Of a stretch of DNA of 14,314 bases, positions 1 to 6,341 are shown in pieces. The notes below the pieces were generated by a model. That model was not told the origin of the DNA. It saw only the letters and a list, made by a program, of their open reading frames with translations, and searched no databases. Position numbers and translations under genes: made by a program. Origin of the DNA: JAGZHZ01 sp965150505 (GTDB taxonomy: Bacteria; Bacillota; Clostridia; Lachnospirales; Lachnospiraceae); the NCBI GenBank assembly GCA_965150505.1, contig CBCTVZ010000054.1, positions 1-14,314 of the forward strand. Direction: 5' to 3'. The stretch's first letter is position 1. Every line of letters begins with the position of its first letter.

Positions 1-2
1 GA

Positions 3-194
3 GGCCTATTGATGTGCTACTACATTGGATGGAAATGGAGTCCAAAATATTTGGTAGAAGAGATTGAACAGGAAGGAATCATCTTTAAATGGAAAAAGAT
101 CTGGATTTTCTGTGTCAAATTTATCACTCCAATCTTAGTTCTGATTGTCACAATCAGTGGTTTTATCAATGTATATAAAACAATTTTTTCATAA
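3..194 (+). CDS. C-terminal fragment of a probable sodium:neurotransmitter-symporter (SNF/NSS) family transporter
   Basis: This is the 3' end of a gene that starts before the window. The frame is open from the first bases (GLLMCYYIGWKW...) to TAA at 192-194. The visible 63 or so residues hold a Gly-Trp-rich end of one membrane segment (CYYIGWKWSP), a charged cytoplasmic linker (LVEEIEQEG), and a final hydrophobic helix (IWIFCVKFITPILVLIVTIS) followed by a short tail. A 'GWKW...EE...G..FK..K.W.F.VKF..PIL.LI' layout is how bacterial NSS-family sodium-coupled amino acid transporters end, so I infer that family. The core sodium and substrate sites are outside the window and cannot be checked. Any polytopic transporter with a similar tail is the alternative. 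The internal TTG/ATG near base 9 is not a real start. Confidence 0.65.
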   Translation, partial: GLLMCYYIGWKWSPKYLVEEIEQEGIIFKWKKIWIFCVKFITPILVLIVTISGFINVYKTIFS

Positions 195-205
195 ATCTTG
201 ACAGA

Positions 206-242
206 CACTCCTCCTTCAGCCTTTTAGGCAGTGGGAGGAGTG
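206..242 (+). terminator. Strong hairpin after the NSS-type gene, possible terminator
   Basis: An outer stem of 9 perfect base pairs (CACTCCTCC at 206-214 with GGAGGAGTG at 234-242) encloses an inner 4-bp stem (GCCT 219-222 with AGGC 226-229, loop TTT), separated by 4-nt internal loops. It begins 12 bases after the upstream stop codon, as a terminator would. The following bases (ACTCATTC) are not a proper T-run, so intrinsic termination is not assured. It could instead be an mRNA 3'-end stabilising structure or a dispersed palindromic repeat. Confidence 0.4.
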
Positions 243-321
243 ACTCATTCTAAGCGAAAAACAGACGATCTATCACATGGATATGGAATAGAGAAATAAA
301 GAAAAGGAAGACACAGTCTGC

Positions 322-1704
322 ATGAAAAGCAGCTGTTTTGGAAACAGAATAATGAAAAAGCATATAAATTTATTAGAAGGATCAATCGCTGGATCACTTA
401 CAAAGCTGGCAATCCCGATTATGGGAACATCTTTGATTCAAATGGCATATAATTTGACGGATATGATCTGGATTGGAAAAATTGGAAGCAATGCTGTGGC
501 GGCAGTAGGGGCAGCTGGAATGTATCTGTGGCTGGCATCGGGGCTTGCGACGATTCCTCGTATGGGAGGACAGGTAAAGGTAGGACAGGCTCTTGGATCA
601 GGAAAAGAGGAAAGAGCAGCAGAATATGCAAAAGGCGCAATCCAGATGGGAATTGTATTTGGAATTTTATTTGGACTGCTCTGTATCGTATGCAACAAAG
701 GTTTGATTTCTTTCTTTCAGCTCAATCATGAAGATGTTATTTCGGATGCGCAGATTTATCTGATCATCACAGGAGGAGGAGTCCTGTTTAATCTTTTAAA
801 TCTGATTTTTACAGGAATTTTTACAGCGATGGGTAATAGTATGGTGACGTTTACTGCCAACATAACGGGACTTGCTATGAATATCATCTTAGATCCGGTT
901 TTGATTTTTGGATGGGGACCATTTCCAAAAATGAATGTGGCAGGTGCGGCGGCAGCAACTTTGTTTGCGCAGTTTTTGGTTTTTATCGTCTATATTTTTG
1001 TTATCTGCAAAGAGAAATATGTGTTCTCTAAAATTCGGATTTTTGTTCCGGCAAAGAAGCGTTATATGATAGATATGATAAAATTGGGAACGCCGATTGC
1101 AGCTCAGAATATGTTATTTTCAAGCATTTCAATGATTATTGCCCGATTGATTGCAGGATGGGGCGATGCGGCGGTGGCTGTTCAGAAAGTAGGAAGTCAG
1201 ATTGAATCCATCTCTTGGATGACAGCAGAAGGATTTGCAAGTGCGGTAAATGCTTTTATTGCTCAAAATTATGGGGCAAACAAAAAAGATCGTATAAAAA
1301 AAGGATATTATACGGCAATTCGGCTTATGACAATCTGGGGAATTGTCACAAGCGCGGCGCTGATTTTCTTTCCGCAGGTATTTTTCCAAATCTTTATCCA
1401 AGAGCCAGATGTACTTCCGATGGGAGTAGATTATTTAAGAATACTTGGAGTCTCCCAGCTTTTTATGTGTACGGAAATTACAACAGCAGGCGCTTTCCAA
1501 GGATTAGGGAAAACATTTCCGCCTGCTGTGGAGGGAGTTGTGCTGAACCTACTTCGTATTCCAATGGCGCTTGCTTTATCCGCAACGGCTTTGGGATTAA
1601 ATGGCGTATGGTGGAGTATCAGTATTTCTAGTATTTTAAAAGGTATTATTCTTCCGGCTTGGTTTTTTGCCGTATTGCGCCGTTATCTGAAGACGGGGAA
1701 ATAA
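322..1704 (+). CDS. MATE family multidrug/cation efflux transporter
   Basis: This 460-residue integral membrane protein has the usual length and look of a MATE (MatE, NorM/DinF-like) antiporter, which exports cationic drugs or metabolites using a sodium or proton gradient. The N-terminal stretch LLEGSIAGSLTKLAIPIMG and the following MAYNLTDMIWIG are the family's typical first helix. There are about 12 hydrophobic segments in two halves, roughly residues 28-235 and 250-450. The Asn/Asp-rich helix-1 region (NLTDM) and QGLGKTFPPA in the second half also fit. Two in-frame starts are possible. The ATG at 322 has AAGGAAG 11 nt upstream. The ATG at 352 gives the more conventional N-terminus (MKKHINLLEG), but its weak GGAAA lies in a small 6-bp hairpin (333-347). 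I keep 322 without conviction. Its last 59 bp overlap the convergent AraC-family gene. Substrate unknown. Confidence 0.93.
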   Translation: MKSSCFGNRIMKKHINLLEGSIAGSLTKLAIPIMGTSLIQMAYNLTDMIWIGKIGSNAVAAVGAAGMYLWLASGLATIPRMGGQVKVGQALGSGKEERAAEYAKGAIQMGIVFGILFGLLCIVCNKGLISFFQLNHEDVISDAQIYLIITGGGVLFNLLNLIFTGIFTAMGNSMVTFTANITGLAMNIILDPVLIFGWGPFPKMNVAGAAAATLFAQFLVFIVYIFVICKEKYVFSKIRIFVPAKKRYMIDMIKLGTPIAAQNMLFSSISMIIARLIAGWGDAAVAVQKVGSQIESISWMTAEGFASAVNAFIAQNYGANKKDRIKKGYYTAIRLMTIWGIVTSAALIFFPQVFFQIFIQEPDVLPMGVDYLRILGVSQLFMCTEITTAGAFQGLGKTFPPAVEGVVLNLLRIPMALALSATALGLNGVWWSISISSILKGIILPAWFFAVLRRYLKTGK

Positions 1705-2596
1705 ACGAAACAGCAATATATTTTTTGCGATATTGTCTCGGAGAGCATCCTTTATATTTCCGAAATATTTTTGTAAAATAGCAAGGATTGGAAAAGCCTG
1801 TTTTTTCGGCAATTTCAGTGATGCTTTGATCGGTATTATTTAAAAGAGGGAGGCTTTGTTCAATGCGAAAATGAAGAAGATAATTGAACAGAGACTCTTT
1901 CATATGGTTTTTAAAGATACGACAGCATTCACTTTTACAGAGATTGATGGAAGAAGCAATATCGTCCAGTGTAATTTTTTCCATATAATGAGTATGAATA
2001 TAGGAAAGAATCGTTCGGATTCGTTCAAGTTGGTTATTCATAGGATGAAAAGAAGAAGGAATGGTCTGGCGATGTACAAAAATTTCATCCCAAATTTGGA
2101 GCAGAAGAATTTGAAGTTTTAATTCTTTGGCAGGGGCAGTTCCATGATGGAGTTCATAGATCTGGTACATGATATCAATCACATTTTTCTGCCATGGAAT
2201 ATCAGATTGAAAACGAAGAGACGGAAAAGAAGAATCTTCGCAGATCGTCTGAACATAACGAGTGTATAAGAGACTATTTTCAAATCCGTAAAGCAGCCGA
2301 GGATGGAAGGTAACAGAAAAGTAAAGGCAATCCTGTCCGTGATCCATATGACCTGTATGCAGGGTATTCGCATTGCAAAAAAGAGCATCTCCTTTCTGTA
2401 AAGAATAGACGGTATCATTAATCTGATACAGGATCGTTCCTTCTAAGACTAAAGTAAGTTCAATTTCTGCGTGCCAATGCCATAAAAAGGAACCGGATTC
2501 ATAGGCGGAAAGCCGTTCATCGCTTAAATTAAGAGGAAAAGTGTAATCGCCATGCGATTTTAATTCTTTTTGATCATTATTTGTGTGAATTTGCAT
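1646..2596 (-). CDS. AraC family transcriptional regulator (cupin sensor plus double HTH)
   Basis: A 316-residue AraC/XylS-type regulator. Residues about 30-140 form a cupin-like ligand-binding domain (WHWHAEIELTLVLEGT at 39-54, then LQKGDALF and a His-rich NTLHTGHM). Residues about 190-292 are the DNA-binding domain, with the first helix-turn-helix near 209-228 (LDDIASSINLCKSECCRIFK) and the second near 258-279 (SITEIAEKTGFSNPCYFTKIF). The family's FSNPCYFTKIFRKYKGCSPRQYR signature is intact. A GAGG ribosome site lies 5-6 nt before the ATG. It diverges from galK across 113 bp, so regulation of galK in response to a sugar is the natural inference; the ligand is unproven. The domain normally ends at about residue 292. 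The remaining 24 residues (Ser/Pro/Lys-rich) are encoded antisense to the end of the MATE gene. Confidence 0.93.
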   Translation of the reverse strand: MQIHTNNDQKELKSHGDYTFPLNLSDERLSAYESGSFLWHWHAEIELTLVLEGTILYQINDTVYSLQKGDALFCNANTLHTGHMDHGQDCLYFSVTFHPRLLYGFENSLLYTRYVQTICEDSSFPSLRFQSDIPWQKNVIDIMYQIYELHHGTAPAKELKLQILLLQIWDEIFVHRQTIPSSFHPMNNQLERIRTILSYIHTHYMEKITLDDIASSINLCKSECCRIFKNHMKESLFNYLLHFRIEQSLPLLNNTDQSITEIAEKTGFSNPCYFTKIFRKYKGCSPRQYRKKYIAVSFISPSSDNGAIRQKTKPEE

Positions 2597-2617
2597 AAAA
2601 ACCTCAATATAGTTATA

Positions 2618-2666
2618 GAATATACGAATATATTTGTTGAATTTTGGACTTCATTCATATTATAAT
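2618..2666 (+). promoter_or_regulatory. Probable galK promoter with an upstream direct repeat
   Basis: A perfect -10 hexamer TATAAT lies at 2661-2666, with TTGAAT at 2637-2642 as a plausible -35 (18-nt spacer). Just upstream, GAATATA is repeated at 2618-2624 and 2626-2632 with an 8-bp period. That placement, next to the -35, would suit a regulator site. The -10 region ATTATAATTATA is nearly symmetrical, so a leftward promoter for the AraC-family gene could overlap it, though no leftward -35 is evident. The hexamers are visible; regulation by the adjacent AraC protein is inference. Confidence 0.5.
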
Positions 2667-2709
2667 TATATAAAAGGAAAAAAACAAGGATAAAAGAAAG
2701 GGGATTTTT

Positions 2710-3990
2710 ATGAAGTACGAACAGGCAGTTCAAGTATTAAAAGAAAACGGAATGCAGAAGATGGCAGAAATTTATGGAGAGGCATGTGCAGCAGAAAATT
2801 TAAAGAGATATGAAGATCTGGCAGAAGGCTATAAAAAGTATTTTGCAGACGAACCATTTGAATTTTTCTCAGCACCTGGAAGAACAGAAATCAGTGGAAA
2901 CCATACTGACCATAACTCTGGAAAGATTTTGGCAGGAAGCATCCATCTTGATACGATTGCGGCAGCTGGAAAAAATGACAGTGATCAGATCCGTATGATT
3001 AGCGCAACATATCATCAGGATATGACCATTTCACTGGATGATCTGGAACGCACAAATGCCACAAGCGGAACGGGACCTCTTTTAAAAGGAATCTTGGATG
3101 GCTTTAGAAAACGCGGTCATAAGATCGGAGGATTTAACGTATATACAACAACAAACGTAATCGGAGCAGCAGGAGTAAGCTCTTCCGCTTCTTTTGAAAT
3201 GTTGATTTGTACGATTGTAAATTATTTATTCAACGATGGAACACTTGATATTTCAGAATATGCACAGATCGGAAAATATGCAGAAAATAAATTCTGGAAT
3301 AAACAGTCTGGTCTTCTTGATCAGATGGCATGTGCAGCAGGTGGAATTGTGACGATTGATTTCAAAGATCAGGCAAATCCTGTACTGGAAAAACTGGCAT
3401 TTGATTTTGACGAGTTAGGACATGATCTTGTCATTGTCAATACAGGAAAGGGACATGCAGACTTAAGTGAAGAATATTCTTCTGTTCCGATTGAGATGAA
3501 AAAAGTGGCACAGTATTTTGGAAAAGAAGTACTGCGTGAATGCACATTAGATGAAGTGATTGATAATATGACAGAAGTGCGTAAATTTGCAGGAGACAGA
3601 GCAGCGCTTAGAGCAATTCATTTCCTGACAGAAGATGACAGAGTAGATATCGCTGTTAAAGCAATCAGAGAAAAAGATTACGATACTTTCCTGAATGTAA
3701 TCACAGAATCTGGAAATTCTTCTTGGAAATATTTGCAGAACTGCTATCCAGCAGGAGAACATAAAGAACAGCCAGTTACCGTTGCACTTGCTTTGACAGA
3801 GGTATACTTAAAGAAATTAGGAAGAGGAGTATGCCGTGTTCATGGAGGCGGATTTGCAGGCGTAATTATGGCGCTTGTTCCACACGCAGATACAGAAGGA
3901 TATGTAGCTTATATGGAAAAACATATGGGCAAAGAAAACGTATATAAAATGCGTATTCGCAACGCAGGTGCGATTCGCGTAGAATTTTAA
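2710..3990 (+). CDS. galK: Galactokinase (GHMP kinase family)
   Basis: A 426-residue GHMP-family sugar kinase, most like GalK, which phosphorylates alpha-D-galactose to galactose 1-phosphate with ATP in the Leloir pathway. The N-terminal galactokinase signature is at residues 57-71 (GRTEISGNHTDHNSG). The ATP-binding GHMP motif is at about 152-163 (GAAGVSSSASFE). The catalytic Asp is D204 in GLLDQMACAAG. The third motif is HGGGFAG at 378-384. Compared with the textbook GRxNxIGEHTDY, the Asn and Glu positions are exchanged (E60 and N64). I recall this variant from clostridial GalK proteins, so I still call it galactokinase. The start has AAAGGGG 6 nt upstream. There is no galT or galE neighbour. 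The divergent AraC-type gene is the likely regulator. A related GHMP sugar kinase with altered specificity is the main alternative. Confidence 0.88.
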   Translation: MKYEQAVQVLKENGMQKMAEIYGEACAAENLKRYEDLAEGYKKYFADEPFEFFSAPGRTEISGNHTDHNSGKILAGSIHLDTIAAAGKNDSDQIRMISATYHQDMTISLDDLERTNATSGTGPLLKGILDGFRKRGHKIGGFNVYTTTNVIGAAGVSSSASFEMLICTIVNYLFNDGTLDISEYAQIGKYAENKFWNKQSGLLDQMACAAGGIVTIDFKDQANPVLEKLAFDFDELGHDLVIVNTGKGHADLSEEYSSVPIEMKKVAQYFGKEVLRECTLDEVIDNMTEVRKFAGDRAALRAIHFLTEDDRVDIAVKAIREKDYDTFLNVITESGNSSWKYLQNCYPAGEHKEQPVTVALALTEVYLKKLGRGVCRVHGGGFAGVIMALVPHADTEGYVAYMEKHMGKENVYKMRIRNAGAIRVEF

Positions 3991-4072
3991 TTCTAAGAAA
4001 AGAAAAAATGAAATCCGTCAGAAAAACAGCGAGAAATTTATTTGGCTGCTGAGGGAATAAAGAACAAAAAAG

Positions 4073-4106
4073 AGGAGAAGGGAGCATTTTGATGCTTCCT
4101 TCTTTT
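4073..4106 (+). terminator. Intrinsic terminator of galK
   Basis: A long stem pairs AGAAGG-G-AGCAT (4076-4087) with ATGCT-T-CCTTCT (4092-4103) around the loop TTTG. There is one internal G-T wobble, and the base can extend by further weak pairs. TTTT follows at 4103-4106. It lies about 85 nt after the galK stop and reads in the galK direction. Confidence 0.8.
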
Positions 4107-4200
4107 CGTGAACGAGATCTATTTAAAAAACAATGGAGAAAGAAAAAATGAACGAGAAAAATGCGGAGATTTTCAGGAAAAGGAGAAAAAATTTCGCAAT

Positions 4201-4256
4201 AAAAAAACTGTAAAAATACCGGTATCATACATCTGGTCATTTTTACAGCTTTTTTT
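4201..4256 (+). terminator. Second long terminator hairpin, possibly bidirectional
   Basis: CTGTAAAAAT (4208-4217) pairs perfectly with ATTTTTACAG (4239-4248). The stem is flanked by seven A (4201-4207) and seven T (4250-4256), which can lengthen it by 7 bp past a single bulged C. The 21-nt loop can add a short GC-containing pairing (ACCGG with CTGGT). The T-run gives rightward termination, and the A-run would serve as a T-run on the other strand. It isolates the two-component genes from upstream read-through. No leftward gene needs it. Confidence 0.75.
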
Positions 4257-4287
4257 AACCTTTTAAAAGGATAGAAAAAGAAAAAAT

Positions 4288-4317
4288 TTGAGAAAAAATA
4301 GAGAATTTTTTTATAGA
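4288..4317 (+). promoter_or_regulatory. Candidate promoter of the response regulator operon
   Basis: TTGAGA at 4288-4293 and TATAGA at 4312-4317 are spaced by 18 nt in an A/T-rich stretch, just after the terminator and about 10 nt before the AGGAG ribosome site (4331-4335). Both boxes are imperfect, so this is a suggestion from position and partial consensus. Confidence 0.4.
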
Positions 4318-4343
4318 TTAAAAGTAAAAAAGGAGAAATGGCG

Positions 4344-5018
4344 ATGCAGAGAAAAATTTTATTGGCAGATGACGAAGAAGATATTTTAAGAATGGTAAAA
4401 GATTATTTAGAAATGGAAGACTACGTTGTATATACGGCTAAAAATGGGAAAGAAACATTGGAAAAGATTGCTGTTCAGCCTGAATTAATTTTATTAGATA
4501 TTAATATGCCAGATATCGATGGATTAGAAGTCTGTAAAAGAATACGAGATTTTGTGGATTGTCCGATTTTATTTTTGACAGCAAAAGTAGAAGAACAGGA
4601 TCGTATCAATGGATTAAAGTGTGGAGGAGATGATTATATCATAAAGCCTTTCAGTTTAGCAGAACTTAGCGCTAGAATTGAGGCGCATCTGAGAAGAGAA
4701 GCAAGACAAAAAGGAAAGGAAGAGTTGAAGTTTTGCGGAAATTTTTTAATTCATTATGGAGAAAGAAAATTATATTTTAGAGAAGAAGAAATTATTTTGA
4801 CAAAGACAGAGTTTAATATTTTAGAACTTTTAAGTATACACAAAGGACAAATTTTTAGTAAAGAATCGATCTATGAAAAGTTGTGGGGATATGAAAAAGA
4901 CGGGGACAGCAACAGCATTACAGAACATATCAGGAGGCTTAGAGAAAAGATGAATCGGTATGAAAAGACAACTTTTATTGAAACGGTATGGGGAGTGGGA
5001 TACAGATGGATTGGATAG
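4344..5018 (+). CDS. OmpR/PhoB family response regulator
   Basis: A cytoplasmic two-component response regulator of 224 residues. The receiver domain spans about 1-115 with acidic pair D9-D10, phospho-acceptor D52 (LILLDINMPDIDG), T79 (FLTAK) and K101 (IIKPF). The C-terminal winged helix spans about 125-222 (LTKTEFNILELL, SITEHIRRLREKM, ETVWGVGYRW), the DNA-binding type that recognises direct repeats. I chose the ATG at 4344: AGGAG (4331-4335) is 8 nt from it and only 2 nt from the in-frame ATG at 4338. The stop overlaps the following kinase gene. The kinase and the downstream ABC transporter indicate control of that transporter. The signal is unknown. All key residues are present, so it should be active. 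Confidence 0.95.
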   Translation: MQRKILLADDEEDILRMVKDYLEMEDYVVYTAKNGKETLEKIAVQPELILLDINMPDIDGLEVCKRIRDFVDCPILFLTAKVEEQDRINGLKCGGDDYIIKPFSLAELSARIEAHLRREARQKGKEELKFCGNFLIHYGERKLYFREEEIILTKTEFNILELLSIHKGQIFSKESIYEKLWGYEKDGDSNSITEHIRRLREKMNRYEKTTFIETVWGVGYRWIG

Positions 5019-6211
5019 ACGCTATTTTAGAAAAATTGGCAGATCGTTTTCAAAAGACATCGCTTAGAAGAAGCCTATGGTACTATATGACAGCTACAAT
5101 TTTAGGAGTACTTTTAGCGTATGCACTGACGTTTACTATTTTAGCAGAATGGGAAAATCTTATTTTAGACCAGAATACATATGAAGTTACACATCCTAAA
5201 TTTGTGACAGAGATAGGAAAAATTGTCATGATTTCTTCTAGTGAGGCAACACCGAAAGCACAAAATATGATAAATATTCTTCATGTGGCAGAAATTTTTT
5301 TGATGATTATGTATCCTGTAATTGGAGTTTGTATCGCTTCGCATTTTTATTACCAGAATAAATTAAAAGAACCTTTAGAAAAGATGATAGAGGAAGCGGC
5401 TTATATCGGAAGAAATGATCTGAGTATGCCATGTAAATGGGATACGCAAGATGAGATCGGCAAAGCGTGTGAAGCGATTGAAAAAATGAGAAAAAGATTG
5501 ATTGAGAATAAACAAGATATGTGGGAATTGATGGAACAGCAAAGAGATTTGAATGCAGCATTTGCGCATGATTTAAGGACACCATTAACTGTGATGCAGG
5601 GATATACAGAGATGCTGATTCAATTTTATCCGAAAGGTAAAATGTCACAGGAAAAATTGATGGAGACCTTTTATTGTCTCGACCGCCAAGTAAAACGGTT
5701 AAAAAATTTTGCACAGACGATGAAAGATATCCATTCTATTGAGATGATGGACATAAAAAAAGAAAGAACATTGCTAGAAAAACTAGAACAAAAGATCCGA
5801 CAGACAGGAGAAGGACTAGAACAGGCAAGAAAGATTCAGATTGAAGTGAAAAAATCAGCAGATCCAAAGCAAAGTGGATATTTTGATGAAAATATTATTT
5901 TAGAAGTAGCGGAAAATCTTTTATCAAACGCACTGCGCTATGCGAAAAGTAAAATAGAGATTCTGCTTGAGATACAGGGAGATTTTTTACTTTTATATGT
6001 GAAGGATGATGGAAGGGGATTTTGTCAGGAAGAGTTTTATCAGGCAATGAGACCGTATTATACAGATCCTCAGAAAAAAGAGGAGGGAAGTCATTATGGG
6101 CTAGGACTTAGTATCTGTAAAATTTTATGTAAAAAACATGGAGGAACACTGGAACTATCCAATAGTATAGAAGGCGGAGCTATTGTATGCGCTTCTTTTT
6201 ATATTGTATAA
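5006..6211 (+). CDS. Membrane sensor histidine kinase (HAMP-HisKA-HATPase_c)
   Basis: The partner kinase of the preceding regulator, 401 residues from the ATG at 5006. Two membrane helices lie at about 24-47 and 92-115. They bracket a short outside loop of about 44 residues, then a HAMP-like linker (116-170). The phospho-acceptor is H188 in FAHDLRTPL. The ATPase domain shows the N box (ENLLSNALRYA, 303-313), G1 (DDGRG, 334-338) and G2 (GLGLS, 365-369). An in-frame ATG at 4988 exists but has no ribosome site, while 5006 follows GGGAG/GTGGGA at a normal distance. The frame overlaps the regulator by 13 nt, so the two are translationally coupled. The small outer loop argues against a large ligand-binding sensor domain. 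The stimulus may be sensed in or near the membrane, or through the transporter, but this is inference. Confidence 0.94.
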   Translation: MDWIDAILEKLADRFQKTSLRRSLWYYMTATILGVLLAYALTFTILAEWENLILDQNTYEVTHPKFVTEIGKIVMISSSEATPKAQNMINILHVAEIFLMIMYPVIGVCIASHFYYQNKLKEPLEKMIEEAAYIGRNDLSMPCKWDTQDEIGKACEAIEKMRKRLIENKQDMWELMEQQRDLNAAFAHDLRTPLTVMQGYTEMLIQFYPKGKMSQEKLMETFYCLDRQVKRLKNFAQTMKDIHSIEMMDIKKERTLLEKLEQKIRQTGEGLEQARKIQIEVKKSADPKQSGYFDENIILEVAENLLSNALRYAKSKIEILLEIQGDFLLLYVKDDGRGFCQEEFYQAMRPYYTDPQKKEEGSHYGLGLSICKILCKKHGGTLELSNSIEGGAIVCASFYIV

Positions 6212-6283
6212 GAATATCCTGTTTCAAGATAGAAAAGAGAAACGGTGGCGAATCAGATTGGTATTTTTAAAAGATGAAAAATG

Positions 6284-6318
6284 TAGATAAAATATAGATA
6301 TTTTTTCTTTATGATAAT
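6284..6318 (+). promoter_or_regulatory. Candidate activator-dependent promoter of the ABC transporter genes
   Basis: The 130-nt gap after the kinase holds an exact direct repeat of TAGATA (6284-6289 and 6295-6300), start to start 11 bp. It is followed by TATGATAAT (6310-6318), which supplies a -10 (GATAAT at 6313-6318 or an extended TG form). The repeat sits where a -35 box would be, and no good -35 is present. OmpR-type regulators bind direct repeats one helical turn apart, so the adjacent response regulator is the likely ligand. This is inference from spacing and position. Confidence 0.45.
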
Positions 6319-6341
6319 AGAAACAGAAAGGAGAAATGCAG

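Larger units (their letters stand above)
3991..4343. other. Gene-poor interval between galK and the two-component system
   Basis: About 350 bases without a convincing gene. It holds the galK terminator (4073-4106), a second long hairpin with a T-run (4201-4256), a candidate promoter for the response regulator (4288-4317), and strongly purine-rich (A/G) DNA between them. A short basic open frame (4148-4213, 21 codons, GGAG 9 nt upstream) ends inside the second hairpin. It is treated below as an observation and not annotated as a gene. Confidence 0.6.

Noticed and set aside
195..321. Riboswitch or attenuator in the leader of the MATE gene
   Set aside because: Apart from the hairpin at 206-242 and a tiny 6-bp hairpin at 333-347, I see no known riboswitch core motif, including the guanidine types often found with efflux genes.
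1129..1401. Leftward frame inside the MATE gene
   Set aside because: Antisense shadow of a conserved transporter gene; Cys/His content looks like a zinc protein by chance but has no ordered motif.
3866..4240. Leftward 124-residue frame over the galK end and the following terminators
   Set aside because: It covers the antisense of galK and of both terminator hairpins, is Phe/Leu-rich as expected from reversed A/G-rich DNA, and matches no family I recognise.
6289..6304. AAAATAT-AG-ATATTTT inverted repeat followed by T residues, considered as a terminator after the kinase
   Set aside because: The stem is only A-T pairs with a 2-nt loop, so too unstable; the region is better explained as promoter with direct repeats.
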